From: Amycolatopsis vastitatis
Lineage (GTDB): Bacteria > Actinomycetota > Actinomycetes > Mycobacteriales > Pseudonocardiaceae
Assembly (NCBI RefSeq): GCF_002234595.1
Contig: NZ_NMUL01000063.1
Location: forward strand, 25,091-89,090
Direction: 5' to 3'
DNA length: 64,000 nucleotides
Part shown: positions 7,097 through 16,271 of the stretch, in pieces
How the letters are laid out: every line of letters begins with the position of its first letter
Position numbering within the stretch: position 1 is the stretch's first letter
The notes under the pieces: model-generated
Databases searched by the model: none
Seen by the model: only the letters and a program-made list of their open reading frames with translations
What the model was told of the DNA's origin: nothing
Translations under genes and position numbers: made by a program

Positions 7097-9343
7097 TCAG
7101 TGCTCCAGCGCGCCCGCGGGGACAAACCCGCGCGCGGCACCATCCAAAAGGGACACTTGCGCGGCGCCGACGTCGAAGTACATCCCGGTGAGCCGCAGCG
7201 CGCCCCGCTCCAGGGCGGCGGCGACCACCGGGTAGCCGCGCAGGCTTTCCAGCTGCTGCACCACGTTCTGCAGGGCAAGCTGGTCGGCCTCGGCGGCCGG
7301 CCGCTCGCCGCCGAGCAGCAGCGGCGCCTCGCGGCGACGGCGCCGGACGGCGGCTTCGCCGTGCCGCAGCCAGCTGCCGAGCTGGTCGAGCCCTTCCGGC
7401 GCCTGGCCGAGCAGCGCCTTCATCGCCCCGCAGCCGGAATGCCCGCACACCACGATCTCCGCGACGCCCAGCACCCCGACGGCGTACTCGATCGCCGCGC
7501 CGACCGACGAGTCGGTGCCGTCCGGCGGTGGCACGAGGTTGCCGATGTTCCGCACGGTGAACAGGTCGCCCGGCCCGCTGGTGGTGATCAGGTTCGGCAC
7601 GATCCGCGCGTCCCCGCAGGTGATGAACAACGTGTGCGGCCGCTGGCCGTGCGCCAGGCCGCTCCACGTGTCGCGCAGCAGCGGCGCCGTGCGGCGCTGG
7701 AACTCCGACGCGCCGCGGCACAGCAGCGAGCTGGCCGTGCGCTGGGCGGGCAGCACAACGTGCTCGGCCTGCCACTCCGACCACGGCGCCAGCCACCGCG
7801 GGACGACGCGCGCGGCGACGCTGCGGCGCACGGTCGGCTCGCCCGACCGGCCGCGTTCGAACCACGGGTGCCCGATCTCGTCGACCGTGACCGGCCCGGC
7901 GTGCGCCTGCTGCCAGCCACGCAGGCAGTCGAACGCGGCGTGGTCGAGGTAGTCGACGAGCAGTTCCAGGATGACCTCGGCGTGCGGCGGCACCTCGGCG
8001 AGCACCCGGGTCAGCCGGGGCACGGACAGGAACGTCAGCGCGCCTTCGATGACGACGCGGTGACGATCGCCGTCCTTCCCCGTGCTTTCCCTTTCGACGT
8101 GGATCCCGGAGAAGATCATCCGCCGCAGCATCATCGCGAGGGCCAGCAGGACCCCCGCCGCGACACCGGTGAGCAGGTTCACCGCCACCGCACCCGCCAG
8201 CGTGACGGCGTACACCGGGAGGTCGCCGTGGCGCCGGACCTCCTTCAGCCCGCTGACGTTGACCAGTTTCGTCCCGACGTACACCAGCAGCGCGGCGAGC
8301 GCGGCCAGCGGGATCAGCCGCAGCATGCCGGTGAGCAGCAGGCAGGCGGCGAGGATCCAGGCGCAGTGCAGGATCGCCGACGTCCGCGTGCGCGCCCCCG
8401 CCTCGTAGTTGGTCATGCTGCGCACGATGACGCCGGTGACGGGGAACCCGCCGAGCGCGCCGGCGGCGACGTTCGCCGCGCCCTGCCCGATCAGCTCGCG
8501 GTCGAGGTCGGTGCGCGGGCCGCCGCGGAGCTTGTCCACCGAGACCGCGGACAGCAGGCTCTCCAGGCCGGCGATGAGCGCGATGGTGAGCGCGGCCAGC
8601 GCGAACCCGCCCCAGCCGCCGTCCGGCAGCCGCGGGACGACGTGCAGCGCGGGCAGCCCGGCCGGGAGGTCGACGCGCGGCAGCGTCATGCCCGTCGCGA
8701 CGGACAGGCCGGTGCCCAGCGCGACGGCGGCCAGTGGCGCGGGCACGCGGCGGACGGCTTCCGGGAGGCGCGGCCAGGCCAGGAGCACCCCGAGGGTGAC
8801 CACGCCGACCAGCACGGCCTGGTCGTGGTGCGCGGCGACCTGTCCCGGCAGCGCGAGGACGTTGGCGAGCGCGGAGCCCTGTGCCGAGCCACCGAGCACG
8901 ACGTGCAGCTGGCCGAGCACGAGCGTGACGCCGATGCCGGCGAGCAGGCCGTGCACGATGGCCGGCGACACGGCGAGCGCGGCGCGGGCGGCCCGGGTGA
9001 GGCCGAAGAGGATCTGGAGCAGGCCCGCGGCGACGGTGATCGCGCAGGTGACGGGCCAGCCGTGGGTGGCGATCGTGTCGGCCAGCACCACGGTGAGGGC
9101 GGCGGACGGGCCGCTGACCTGCAGCGGCGACCCGCCGAAGACGCTCGCGACCAGCCCGCCGACGACGGCGGAGATCAGGCCGGAGAGCAGCGGCGCCCCG
9201 GCGGCGAAGGCCACGCCGAGGGACAGGGGGACGGCGACGAGGAAGACGACTATCGAAGCGAGGACATCGTGCTTGAGGTTCTCCAGGTGCTGGGCGTTCT
9301 TCGGGGGTCCGGTGTCGTGCTCTCCACGAACGATCTCGATCAT
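7097..9343 (-). CDS. SulP anion transporter fused to beta-carbonic anhydrase (second copy)
   Basis: About 748 residues with the same architecture as its downstream neighbour: SulP membrane domain at residues ~15-410, a STAS-like linker, then a beta-carbonic anhydrase with CGDAR near residue 573 and CGHSGCG near 630. All expected zinc and dyad residues are present. The two genes are clearly tandem duplicates that have diverged, the second copy carrying small insertions such as one around residue 545. The ATG at 9343 begins just before the first conserved SulP helix; no strong ribosome-binding site is visible. It sits between bioA and bioD, and the likely cargo is bicarbonate. Confidence 0.9.
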   Translation of the reverse strand: MIEIVRGEHDTGPPKNAQHLENLKHDVLASIVVFLVAVPLSLGVAFAAGAPLLSGLISAVVGGLVASVFGGSPLQVSGPSAALTVVLADTIATHGWPVTCAITVAAGLLQILFGLTRAARAALAVSPAIVHGLLAGIGVTLVLGQLHVVLGGSAQGSALANVLALPGQVAAHHDQAVLVGVVTLGVLLAWPRLPEAVRRVPAPLAAVALGTGLSVATGMTLPRVDLPAGLPALHVVPRLPDGGWGGFALAALTIALIAGLESLLSAVSVDKLRGGPRTDLDRELIGQGAANVAAGALGGFPVTGVIVRSMTNYEAGARTRTSAILHCAWILAACLLLTGMLRLIPLAALAALLVYVGTKLVNVSGLKEVRRHGDLPVYAVTLAGAVAVNLLTGVAAGVLLALAMMLRRMIFSGIHVERESTGKDGDRHRVVIEGALTFLSVPRLTRVLAEVPPHAEVILELLVDYLDHAAFDCLRGWQQAHAGPVTVDEIGHPWFERGRSGEPTVRRSVAARVVPRWLAPWSEWQAEHVVLPAQRTASSLLCRGASEFQRRTAPLLRDTWSGLAHGQRPHTLFITCGDARIVPNLITTSGPGDLFTVRNIGNLVPPPDGTDSSVGAAIEYAVGVLGVAEIVVCGHSGCGAMKALLGQAPEGLDQLGSWLRHGEAAVRRRRREAPLLLGGERPAAEADQLALQNVVQQLESLRGYPVVAAALERGALRLTGMYFDVGAAQVSLLDGAARGFVPAGALEH

Positions 9344-9500
9344 GGGGGCAGGATCGCCGAAACCACGCGAAAAGTCCGCTACGCAAGGATTTCTCGTGTT
9401 TGTCCGGGTACGGGATCGATGACGAGAACCGGACTTTTCACACTTTCCGCCTCCGCCGTTCGCGTGGTGTGGATCTTGGTCCGCCACCCAGCGCGACGAT

Positions 9501-9518
9501 GAGAGACCTTCGGGTCTC
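9501..9518. terminator. Short hairpin downstream of bioA
   Basis: GAGACC-TTCG-GGTCTC stem-loop about 35 bases past the bioA stop, on the bioA-SulP boundary. The stable TTCG-type loop suggests a terminator or an mRNA end stabiliser; no T-run is seen. The rest of the 208-base gap shows no gene. Confidence 0.45.
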
Positions 9519-9551
9519 GCTGTGCCCGCGGTCACACCCGATGTGCTGAAT

Positions 9552-10832
9552 TCAGGCCTTCGCGGCGACGGCGAGCATCGCCCGGGTGATCACGGCGAGG
9601 TCCGCGTCCGTCGCGACGTACGGCGGCATCGCGTACACGAGGTCGCGGAACGGCCGCAGCCACACGCCGTTCTCGGTCACGACGTCGGTCGCCACCGCCA
9701 TGTCCACCGGGTGGTCGAGCTGCAGCACCCCGATCCCGCCGAGGACCCGGACGTCGACGACCGCGGCCAGGTCCCGCGCCGGGGCCAAGCCGTCCAGCAA
9801 ACCCTTCTCGAGCCGCGCGACGTCCTGCCGCCAGCCGCCGTCGGCGAGCAGGCCGAGCGAAGCGTTCGCGACGGCCGAGGCCAGGGGGTTGCCCATGAAC
9901 GTCGGGCCGTGCGCGAGCACCGGGAGCTCGCCGCGCGAAATGCCGTCGGCCACCTCCGGCGTGCACAGCGCCGCCGCCATGCTCAGGTAGCCGCCGGTCA
10001 GCGCCTTGCCGACGCACAGCACGTCCGGCGTCACGCCCGCGTGCTCCGCGGCGAACAACGCGCCGGTGCGGCCGAAGCCGGTCGCGATCTCGTCGAAGAT
10101 CAGCAGCACGTCGTGCGCCTCGGTGAGTTCCCGCAGCGCGCGCAGGTAGGCGGGGTGGTGGAAGCGCATGCCGCCGGCGCCCTGCACGACCGGTTCCACG
10201 ATCACCGCGGCCAGTTCCCCGGCGTGGGCGCCGATCGCGTCCGCCAGAGTGTCCAGATAGGACTGATCCGGCGGGGTGCCGAAGCCGGACGGCGGCGCGG
10301 GCACGAAGACCTGTTCGGGCAGGACACCGCGCCACAGCGCGTGCATGCCGCCCTCGGGGTCGCAGACGCTCATCGGCGTGAACGTGTCGCCGTGGTAGCC
10401 ACCGCGCCAGGTGAGCAGCTTCCGTTTCTCCCCCAGCCCGCGCGAACGCTGGTACTGCAAGCACATCTTCGCGGCGACCTCGACCGACACCGACCCCGAG
10501 TCGCAGAGGAAGACGTGCTCCAGGCCGTCCGGGGTCAGGTCGGCCAGTGTCTTGGCGAGGGTGATCGCCGGTTCGTGCGTCAGGCCGCCGAACATGACGT
10601 GGCTCACCCGCCCGGCCTGCTCGGCGAGCGCGGCGTCGAGCACCGGGTGCCGGTAGCCGTGGATGGCCGACCACCACGACGACATCCCGTCCACGAGCTC
10701 ACGGCCGTCGGCGAGCTTCAGCCGCACCCCGCTCGCCTCGGTGACCAGCAGCGAGGGCACCTTCGCCGGCATCGGCGCGTAGGGGTGCCACACGTGCTGG
10801 GCGTCGAGGGCGAGCAGGCCGGCGGAGTCCAT
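9552..10832 (-). CDS. bioA: Adenosylmethionine-8-amino-7-oxononanoate aminotransferase BioA
   Basis: Class III PLP-dependent aminotransferase that makes 7,8-diaminopelargonate using SAM as amino donor. The HVWHPYAPM N-terminus, the SSWWSAIHGYRHP segment and the SGSVSVEVAAKM segment are diagnostic of BioA. FDEIATGFGRTG and the PLP lysine in VGKALTGGYL follow. Length (426 residues) is normal. The gene lies only 17 bases after a cytochrome P450 gene on the same strand, so the two are probably co-transcribed. The usual next gene, bioF, is replaced here by the two SulP genes. Confidence 0.95.
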   Translation of the reverse strand: MDSAGLLALDAQHVWHPYAPMPAKVPSLLVTEASGVRLKLADGRELVDGMSSWWSAIHGYRHPVLDAALAEQAGRVSHVMFGGLTHEPAITLAKTLADLTPDGLEHVFLCDSGSVSVEVAAKMCLQYQRSRGLGEKRKLLTWRGGYHGDTFTPMSVCDPEGGMHALWRGVLPEQVFVPAPPSGFGTPPDQSYLDTLADAIGAHAGELAAVIVEPVVQGAGGMRFHHPAYLRALRELTEAHDVLLIFDEIATGFGRTGALFAAEHAGVTPDVLCVGKALTGGYLSMAAALCTPEVADGISRGELPVLAHGPTFMGNPLASAVANASLGLLADGGWRQDVARLEKGLLDGLAPARDLAAVVDVRVLGGIGVLQLDHPVDMAVATDVVTENGVWLRPFRDLVYAMPPYVATDADLAVITRAMLAVAAKA

Positions 10833-10849
10833 CCGCCGACCTTACGAGG

Positions 10850-12064
<1,215 letters not shown>

Positions 12065-12078
12065 GTCGCCCCAGTTTC

Positions 12079-12498
12079 TCAGCGTCCGCGTTCGGCGAGT
12101 GCCGCCACCACGCGTTCGGTCACGTCCTGCCAGTATGCCCGTTGTTCCTCGCGTTCTTCCGCGTCCGCGAGCCATTCCTGGTGGAACCGCAAGGTTGTCT
12201 TGGCGCCCGAGCCGCTCAGCCGCACCTGCACGGTGGAATCGTGGTCCCAGTCGCTCGGCCGCCACGTGAGCCGGACCCGGTCGCCCTCGACGAAGCTGCG
12301 GATCTCGCCGACCGTGCCGTTCACCGTTTCGTACTCCGCGCCCGCCTCGCGCGGCAGCTCGACCCCGGGCCCGAGCCAGACCGCGACACCCTCGCGGCTG
12401 ACCAGGAAGTCCCAGACCGTCGCGGCGGGGTACGGCAAAGTCCGCGAAACACCGATGTTCCACCCCACATCGGCCGTCTTCCCCACTGAAGAACTCAT
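12079..12498 (-). CDS. SRPBCC/AHSA1-like domain protein
   Basis: About 139 residues with the START/Bet v 1-like layout of AHSA1-type proteins: an N-terminal strand with SRTLPYPAATVWDFL, a WLGPGVEL turn, a TWRPSDW core strand, and a C-terminal helix. Such small cavity proteins bind hydrophobic ligands or act as stress factors; no catalytic residue can be named. The start is ATG 12498 after a GGGGG run. It is the first gene of the unit SRPBCC-P450-bioA and is divergent from the kinase-like gene at 12563. Confidence 0.75.
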   Translation of the reverse strand: MSSSVGKTADVGWNIGVSRTLPYPAATVWDFLVSREGVAVWLGPGVELPREAGAEYETVNGTVGEIRSFVEGDRVRLTWRPSDWDHDSTVQVRLSGSGAKTTLRFHQEWLADAEEREEQRAYWQDVTERVVAALAERGR

Positions 12499-12562
12499 GC
12501 CCCCATCTTCCCACCGGGGTAGGACAAAATCGCCCACCGGTCCGGGTGGAGGATGGGAACCC

Positions 12563-13180
12563 GTGCGCTACCGCCCGATTTCCCCCGCCATCCTGGCCGA
12601 AGAACTGGCCGACCGCATCGACGCGCTCGCCGGGCCGCGGCGGATCGCGGTCGCCGTCGACGGCGCGGCAGGGGCGACGGAAACCACGGAACTCGCCGAC
12701 GCCCTCGTCGACCCGCTGCGGTTGCGTGGCCGCGCGACCCTGCGCGTCTCCGCGCGCGATTTCCTGCGCCCCGCGTCACTGCGGTTCGAACACGGCCGCA
12801 CCAACCCCGACGCCCGCTACACCGATTGGCTCGACCTCGGCGCGCTCCGCCGCGAAGTCCTGGATCCGCTGAAGGGGTCCGGCGAAGTCCTGCCGTCGCT
12901 GTGGGACGCCGAACGCGACCGCGCGACCCGCGCCGAGCGGGTGCCGGTCCCCGAAGGCGGGGTCATGCTGCTCGACGGCGAACTGCTGCTCGGCGCGGGC
13001 CTGGCGTTCGACCTGGCCGTGCACCTGTGGCTCTCCCCCGCCGCGCTGCGCCGCCGCGTGCCGGACGCCTGGGCCGTCCCGGCCTACGAGCGCTACGAGG
13101 AAGAGGTCGATCCGGGCTCGCTCGCCGACGTCGTCGTGCGCGTCGACGATCCGCGGCACCCGGCGCTCTACACGCCGTGA
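12563..13180 (+). CDS. Uridine kinase-like P-loop protein with degenerate Walker A
   Basis: About 205 residues that resemble actinobacterial uridine kinase-like (nucleoside/nucleotide kinase family) proteins, with RIAVAVDGAAGA at residue ~28 and an SLWDAERDRATRA segment mid-protein. In place of the usual GxxGxGK(S/T), the loop reads GAAGATETT, so the phosphate-binding lysine is missing. The protein may bind nucleotides weakly or be an inactive relative. Start GTG 12563 has AGGA nine bases upstream. It is divergent from the SRPBCC gene and convergent with the mannosyltransferase gene. Confidence 0.6.
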   Translation: MRYRPISPAILAEELADRIDALAGPRRIAVAVDGAAGATETTELADALVDPLRLRGRATLRVSARDFLRPASLRFEHGRTNPDARYTDWLDLGALRREVLDPLKGSGEVLPSLWDAERDRATRAERVPVPEGGVMLLDGELLLGAGLAFDLAVHLWLSPAALRRRVPDAWAVPAYERYEEEVDPGSLADVVVRVDDPRHPALYTP

Positions 13181-13184
13181 CGGC

Positions 13185-14342
13185 TCAGCGGACCGCGGCC
13201 ACCGGGTCGCCGTCCAGCAGGCCGGACAGCCGCCGTGCCATGACGTCCCAGCGCCAGTTCGCGGTCACCCAGGCCCGCCCGGCCTCGCCCATCCGCCGCG
13301 CGCGCACCGGGTCGGCCAGCAGGCTGACGAGTGTCTCGGCGAGCTGGCCGGTGTCCCGGCCCTCGACGACGTGCCCGGTGACCTCGTCGAGCACCGCTTC
13401 GGGAGCCCCGCCGGAGTTGCCCGCCACCACCGGCAGGCCGGTCGCCGAGGCCTCCAGGTAGACGATGCCGAGCCCCTCCACGTCGAGGCCCTTGCCGCGG
13501 GTACGGGCCGGCATCGCGAAGACGTCGCCCACCGCGTAGTGCGCCGGCAGCTCCGCCCACGGCACCGACCCGGTGAGCACGACGTCGCGCTCCAGCCCCA
13601 GTCCGGAGACCATTTCGGTGAGCTTCTTCCGGTAGGGACCGCCGCCGACGAGCAGCAGCGCCGCGTCCGGCACGCGCTCGCGGATCTTCGGCAGCGCGCG
13701 GATCAGCTGGTCCTGTCCCTTGCGCGGGACCAGCCGGGACACGCACACGATCGTCGGCCGGTCGCCGAGGCCGTGCCGGGCGCGGATCTCCGCGCGGGCG
13801 GCCGGGTCCGGCCGGAACACCTCGGTGTCCACCCCGGACGGCAGCAGCTCCAGCCCGGCCATCGGGCCGAACGCGGCGGCGAACCGGCCGCGGGTGTACC
13901 GGCTGACGTAGGTGACGACGTCCACGGTGTCGCCGATGCGCCGCAGCGCCTGCCGCGAACCGGGGAGCATCGACCAGCCGACCTCGTGGCCGTGCGTCGA
14001 CGCCACGACGCGCCGGGCCCCGGCCCGGCGCAGCGGATGCCCCAGCAGCGCGAGCGGGGCGGCGGCGCCGAACCAGACGGCTTCGCAGTCTCGCGCGCGC
14101 ATGATCTGCTTCGCCCGGCGAAGCACGTCAGGTGTCGGCAGCATCAGCGATGTCGGGTGCCGGACCACTTCGAACGGCGCCTCGGCGTCGAACTCCTCGT
14201 GCGACCCCGTCCGCGACTCCCACGACGGCGCGTAGACGACCAGGTCGTCCGCCGGCAGCCGGGTGGCGAGGGAGTTCAGGTAGTTCTGGATCCCCCCGGG
14301 CCGGGGCGGGAAGTCGTTGGTCACGAGCAGGGTCTTGAGCAC
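13185..14342 (-). CDS. pimB: GT4 mannosyltransferase, PimB-like
   Basis: Glycosyltransferase family 4 enzyme, the likely PimB' that adds the second mannose to phosphatidylinositol mannoside at the cytoplasmic membrane face. N-terminal LLVTNDFPPRPGGIQNYL, a VSRLVPRKGQD beta strand and an EGLGIVYLEASA (E-x7-E) donor site are visible. The gene order beside an NlpC/P60 gene and a DEDDh/GIY-YIG nuclease matches the mycobacterial pimB' region (Rv2188c-Rv2191). Start GTG 14342 places the conserved first strand at the N-terminus; length is about 385 residues. Confidence 0.85.
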   Translation of the reverse strand: MLKTLLVTNDFPPRPGGIQNYLNSLATRLPADDLVVYAPSWESRTGSHEEFDAEAPFEVVRHPTSLMLPTPDVLRRAKQIMRARDCEAVWFGAAAPLALLGHPLRRAGARRVVASTHGHEVGWSMLPGSRQALRRIGDTVDVVTYVSRYTRGRFAAAFGPMAGLELLPSGVDTEVFRPDPAARAEIRARHGLGDRPTIVCVSRLVPRKGQDQLIRALPKIRERVPDAALLLVGGGPYRKKLTEMVSGLGLERDVVLTGSVPWAELPAHYAVGDVFAMPARTRGKGLDVEGLGIVYLEASATGLPVVAGNSGGAPEAVLDEVTGHVVEGRDTGQLAETLVSLLADPVRARRMGEAGRAWVTANWRWDVMARRLSGLLDGDPVAAVR

Positions 14343-14375
14343 GCCCCAGAGGCTAGCGGCCGGCACCGACAGCGA

Positions 14376-14408
14376 AGGGGCGGCACCGCGTGTGCGGTAC
14401 CGCCCCCT
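14376..14408. terminator. Terminator hairpin after the NlpC/P60 gene
   Basis: Stem AGGGGCGGcACCGC paired with GCGGTaCCGCCCCCT around GTGT, 29 bases past the stop of the minus-strand NlpC/P60 gene and before pimB. Confidence 0.65.
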
Positions 14409-14436
14409 CCGGAGTGCTGCATTGCCGCTCGAGGAC

Positions 14437-15492
14437 TTACGCCGTCGGGCGGCGCGCTCCCGCGTACTGGCTCTGCAGCGGCGAGATCTTCACGACGTCA
14501 CCGGTGTCGGGCGCGTGGACCATCTGACCGTTGCCGATGTACATGCCGACGTGCGACACGGGCGAGTAGTAGAACACGAGGTCGCCCGGCTGCAGCTGGT
14601 CGCGCGGCACCGCGGCGCCGAACGTGGACTGCTCGCGGCTGGTCCGCGGCAGGGTGATCCCGGCCTGGCCGTAGGCCCACAGCATCAGGCCCGAGCAGTC
14701 GAACACCGTCGGCCCGGCGGCACCGTACTTGTACGCGGCACCGAGCTTGCTCAGCGCCATGTTCAGCGCCGTCTGGGCCGCCGCGGTGGGGGCCTTGATG
14801 TTGGCGGGCGGTGTCGCGCCGCGGTCGCGCTGAGCGGCCTTGTCCGAGGCGCTCAGGTTCTTGTTGGCCGCCTCGAGCTGGTCGATCTGGTCGTTGAGGG
14901 ACTTCTGCTTGGCCTTGATGTCCTCGGTCAGCTTGGCGGCCGCGTCACGGGCGTCCTGCGCGCGCTTCGCGGCGTCGGCGGCCTTGTTGGTGGCATCATT
15001 GGCCTGCTGGAAGGCGCCGGTGAGGTTGCCCATCGCGGCGTTCTTGCCGGTCGCGATGACCTCGAGCGCCGAGGAGCGGTCCAGGAAGTCCTGGGTGGAC
15101 GTCCCGGCCAGCAGGGCCGACAGCTTGTTGAGCTGGACGCCGCTGGTGAACGAGGCACCAGCGAACTTGTCGACCTCGACCTGGTACTTCTTCTCGCTCT
15201 CGGCGGCCTTCGCGGCCTGGTCCTTCGCCGCGTTGACGTCGTTGGTGGCCTTGTCGAGCTCGCCCTGCTTCTTGTTCAGGTCGTCCTGAGCCGAAAGCAG
15301 GTCTTCGTTGAGCTTCTCGGCCTGCGCCGCGAGGTCGCGGTACTTGGCGAGGGCGTCGGAGCCGGTGGGTGGGGCCTGGAGGACGGGGATGGGGGCGGCG
15401 GTGGCCATCGGCTGGGCCAGGGTGACGAGGGTGATCACCGAAGCCGCTGCGAGGGCACCTGACACCACGCGCCTGACTGGATGCGACTGCAC
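14437..15492 (-). CDS. Secreted NlpC/P60 peptidoglycan hydrolase
   Basis: A 351-residue exported cell-wall hydrolase. It has an N-terminal signal peptide (basic MQSHPVRR, a hydrophobic stretch, and cleavage near ATAAP), then about 170 residues of Lys/Glu/Ala-rich coiled coil at ~45-215, and an NlpC/P60 domain from ~235. The catalytic cysteine is in FDCSGLM near residue 265 and the histidine in SHVGMYIG near 314. The family cuts D-Glu/DAP bonds in stem peptides and helps daughter-cell separation. It resembles mycobacterial Rv2190c in position and layout. A leader of up to 450 bases precedes it. Confidence 0.9.
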   Translation of the reverse strand: MQSHPVRRVVSGALAAASVITLVTLAQPMATAAPIPVLQAPPTGSDALAKYRDLAAQAEKLNEDLLSAQDDLNKKQGELDKATNDVNAAKDQAAKAAESEKKYQVEVDKFAGASFTSGVQLNKLSALLAGTSTQDFLDRSSALEVIATGKNAAMGNLTGAFQQANDATNKAADAAKRAQDARDAAAKLTEDIKAKQKSLNDQIDQLEAANKNLSASDKAAQRDRGATPPANIKAPTAAAQTALNMALSKLGAAYKYGAAGPTVFDCSGLMLWAYGQAGITLPRTSREQSTFGAAVPRDQLQPGDLVFYYSPVSHVGMYIGNGQMVHAPDTGDVVKISPLQSQYAGARRPTA

Positions 15493-15944
15493 GGTCGCGC
15501 GGGTCTCCTTTGCGTCTCGGCCGCCGTCGGGGACCGGGGCACGAAGAGGCCGGGGAGTCCTCTTCGCCGCTGTCCCCCACCGCGTGACCCATTCCGCTTT
15601 GGGACGAGCGGAGCTGCAACAGGTAAAGCTGCAACATTACGAGCACGCAGTGGTGGTTCCGGTTCCCAGCTTCCCGACAAAGCTGTAGCCGGCGGCGATC
15701 TCGCGTCGCCGCCTCATCGGCGGCCGGGGGCCACGAGATCTCGGACAGGTTACGAAAAGACCGCCACCGCGTCCACCACCTCCCGGCCAAAAACTCTGCG
15801 TGACACCGCTGAACACCATCGGACCAGGGAGGGAGAAGACTGTGAGAGGCATTACACGCTGGGGTTTCTCCGAGGCCGTTTCGACTACTGACCGTTCACC
15901 TGATCCGATCGACCATTCGGCGCGCCGTCACGAAAGGGGACGAT
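15493..15944 (-). other. Long gene-free region, probable leader/promoter of the NlpC/P60 gene
   Basis: No convincing gene lies in these 452 bases. On the minus strand the sequence holds a perfect hairpin GGCGGCGA/TCGCCGCC (15691-15713), a second hairpin GAAGAGG/CCTCTTC (15543-15565), and a 10-base direct repeat AGCTGCAACA (15612 and 15627, plus-strand reading). An AAAGGAGA ribosome-binding site sits near the GTG start. Structured leaders are common on actinobacterial NlpC/P60 and Rpf genes, where some are c-di-AMP riboswitches. I could not match that consensus here. Confidence 0.4.
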
Positions 15945-16202
15945 TTAGGCGGTGCGGCGGACCGGTTCTTCGACCATGCGGAGCCGCGGCACCATTCCCG
16001 CTTCGGCCAGCGCGTCGACGGCGCGGCGCTCGTCGGCGTCCCACACCACCGCCGGTGGCGCGCCGAGCAGCACGCTCACCACGCAGTCGTGGCACGAAAT
16101 GCCGCGCACCACGCAGCGGTCGCAATCGACCACCAGGTTCTCGATGTCCGAAACCGCGATGTGCGAGACGTCCACCGCGGACAGGTCGGGGGTGTCGCTC
16201 AC
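15945..16202 (-). CDS. Small cysteine-containing conserved protein
   Basis: Eighty-five residues with a CDRC...CHDC arrangement around residues 28-40 (four cysteines), suggesting a bound metal or a structural disulfide. The C-terminal half is a helical ALAEAGMVPRLRMVEE segment. The start is GTG 16202 with a strong GAGGAGG five bases upstream. It is 69 bases downstream of the NYN-domain gene on the same strand and is likely in one unit with it. I do not recognise a function. Confidence 0.65.
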   Translation of the reverse strand: MSDTPDLSAVDVSHIAVSDIENLVVDCDRCVVRGISCHDCVVSVLLGAPPAVVWDADERRAVDALAEAGMVPRLRMVEEPVRRTA

Positions 16203-16271
16203 GTGGTCCTCCTCACGCCGGAAACTGACTTGAGGAGGACGGTAGGCGCCACCACCGACAGTTTTGCGGGA

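Noticed and set aside
15493..15780. c-di-AMP (ydaO/yuaA) riboswitch ahead of the NlpC/P60 gene
   Set aside because: I looked for the conserved GAACCCG-CAGCTAACC core and did not find it; only CAGCTTTGTCGGGAAGCTG-like sequence is present.
15842..16228. Open frame with a GGGAG ribosome-binding site
   Set aside because: The first residues (RGITRWGFSEAVSTTD) look possible, but the frame then becomes the shadow of the gene at 15945-16202. A short leader peptide cannot be excluded.
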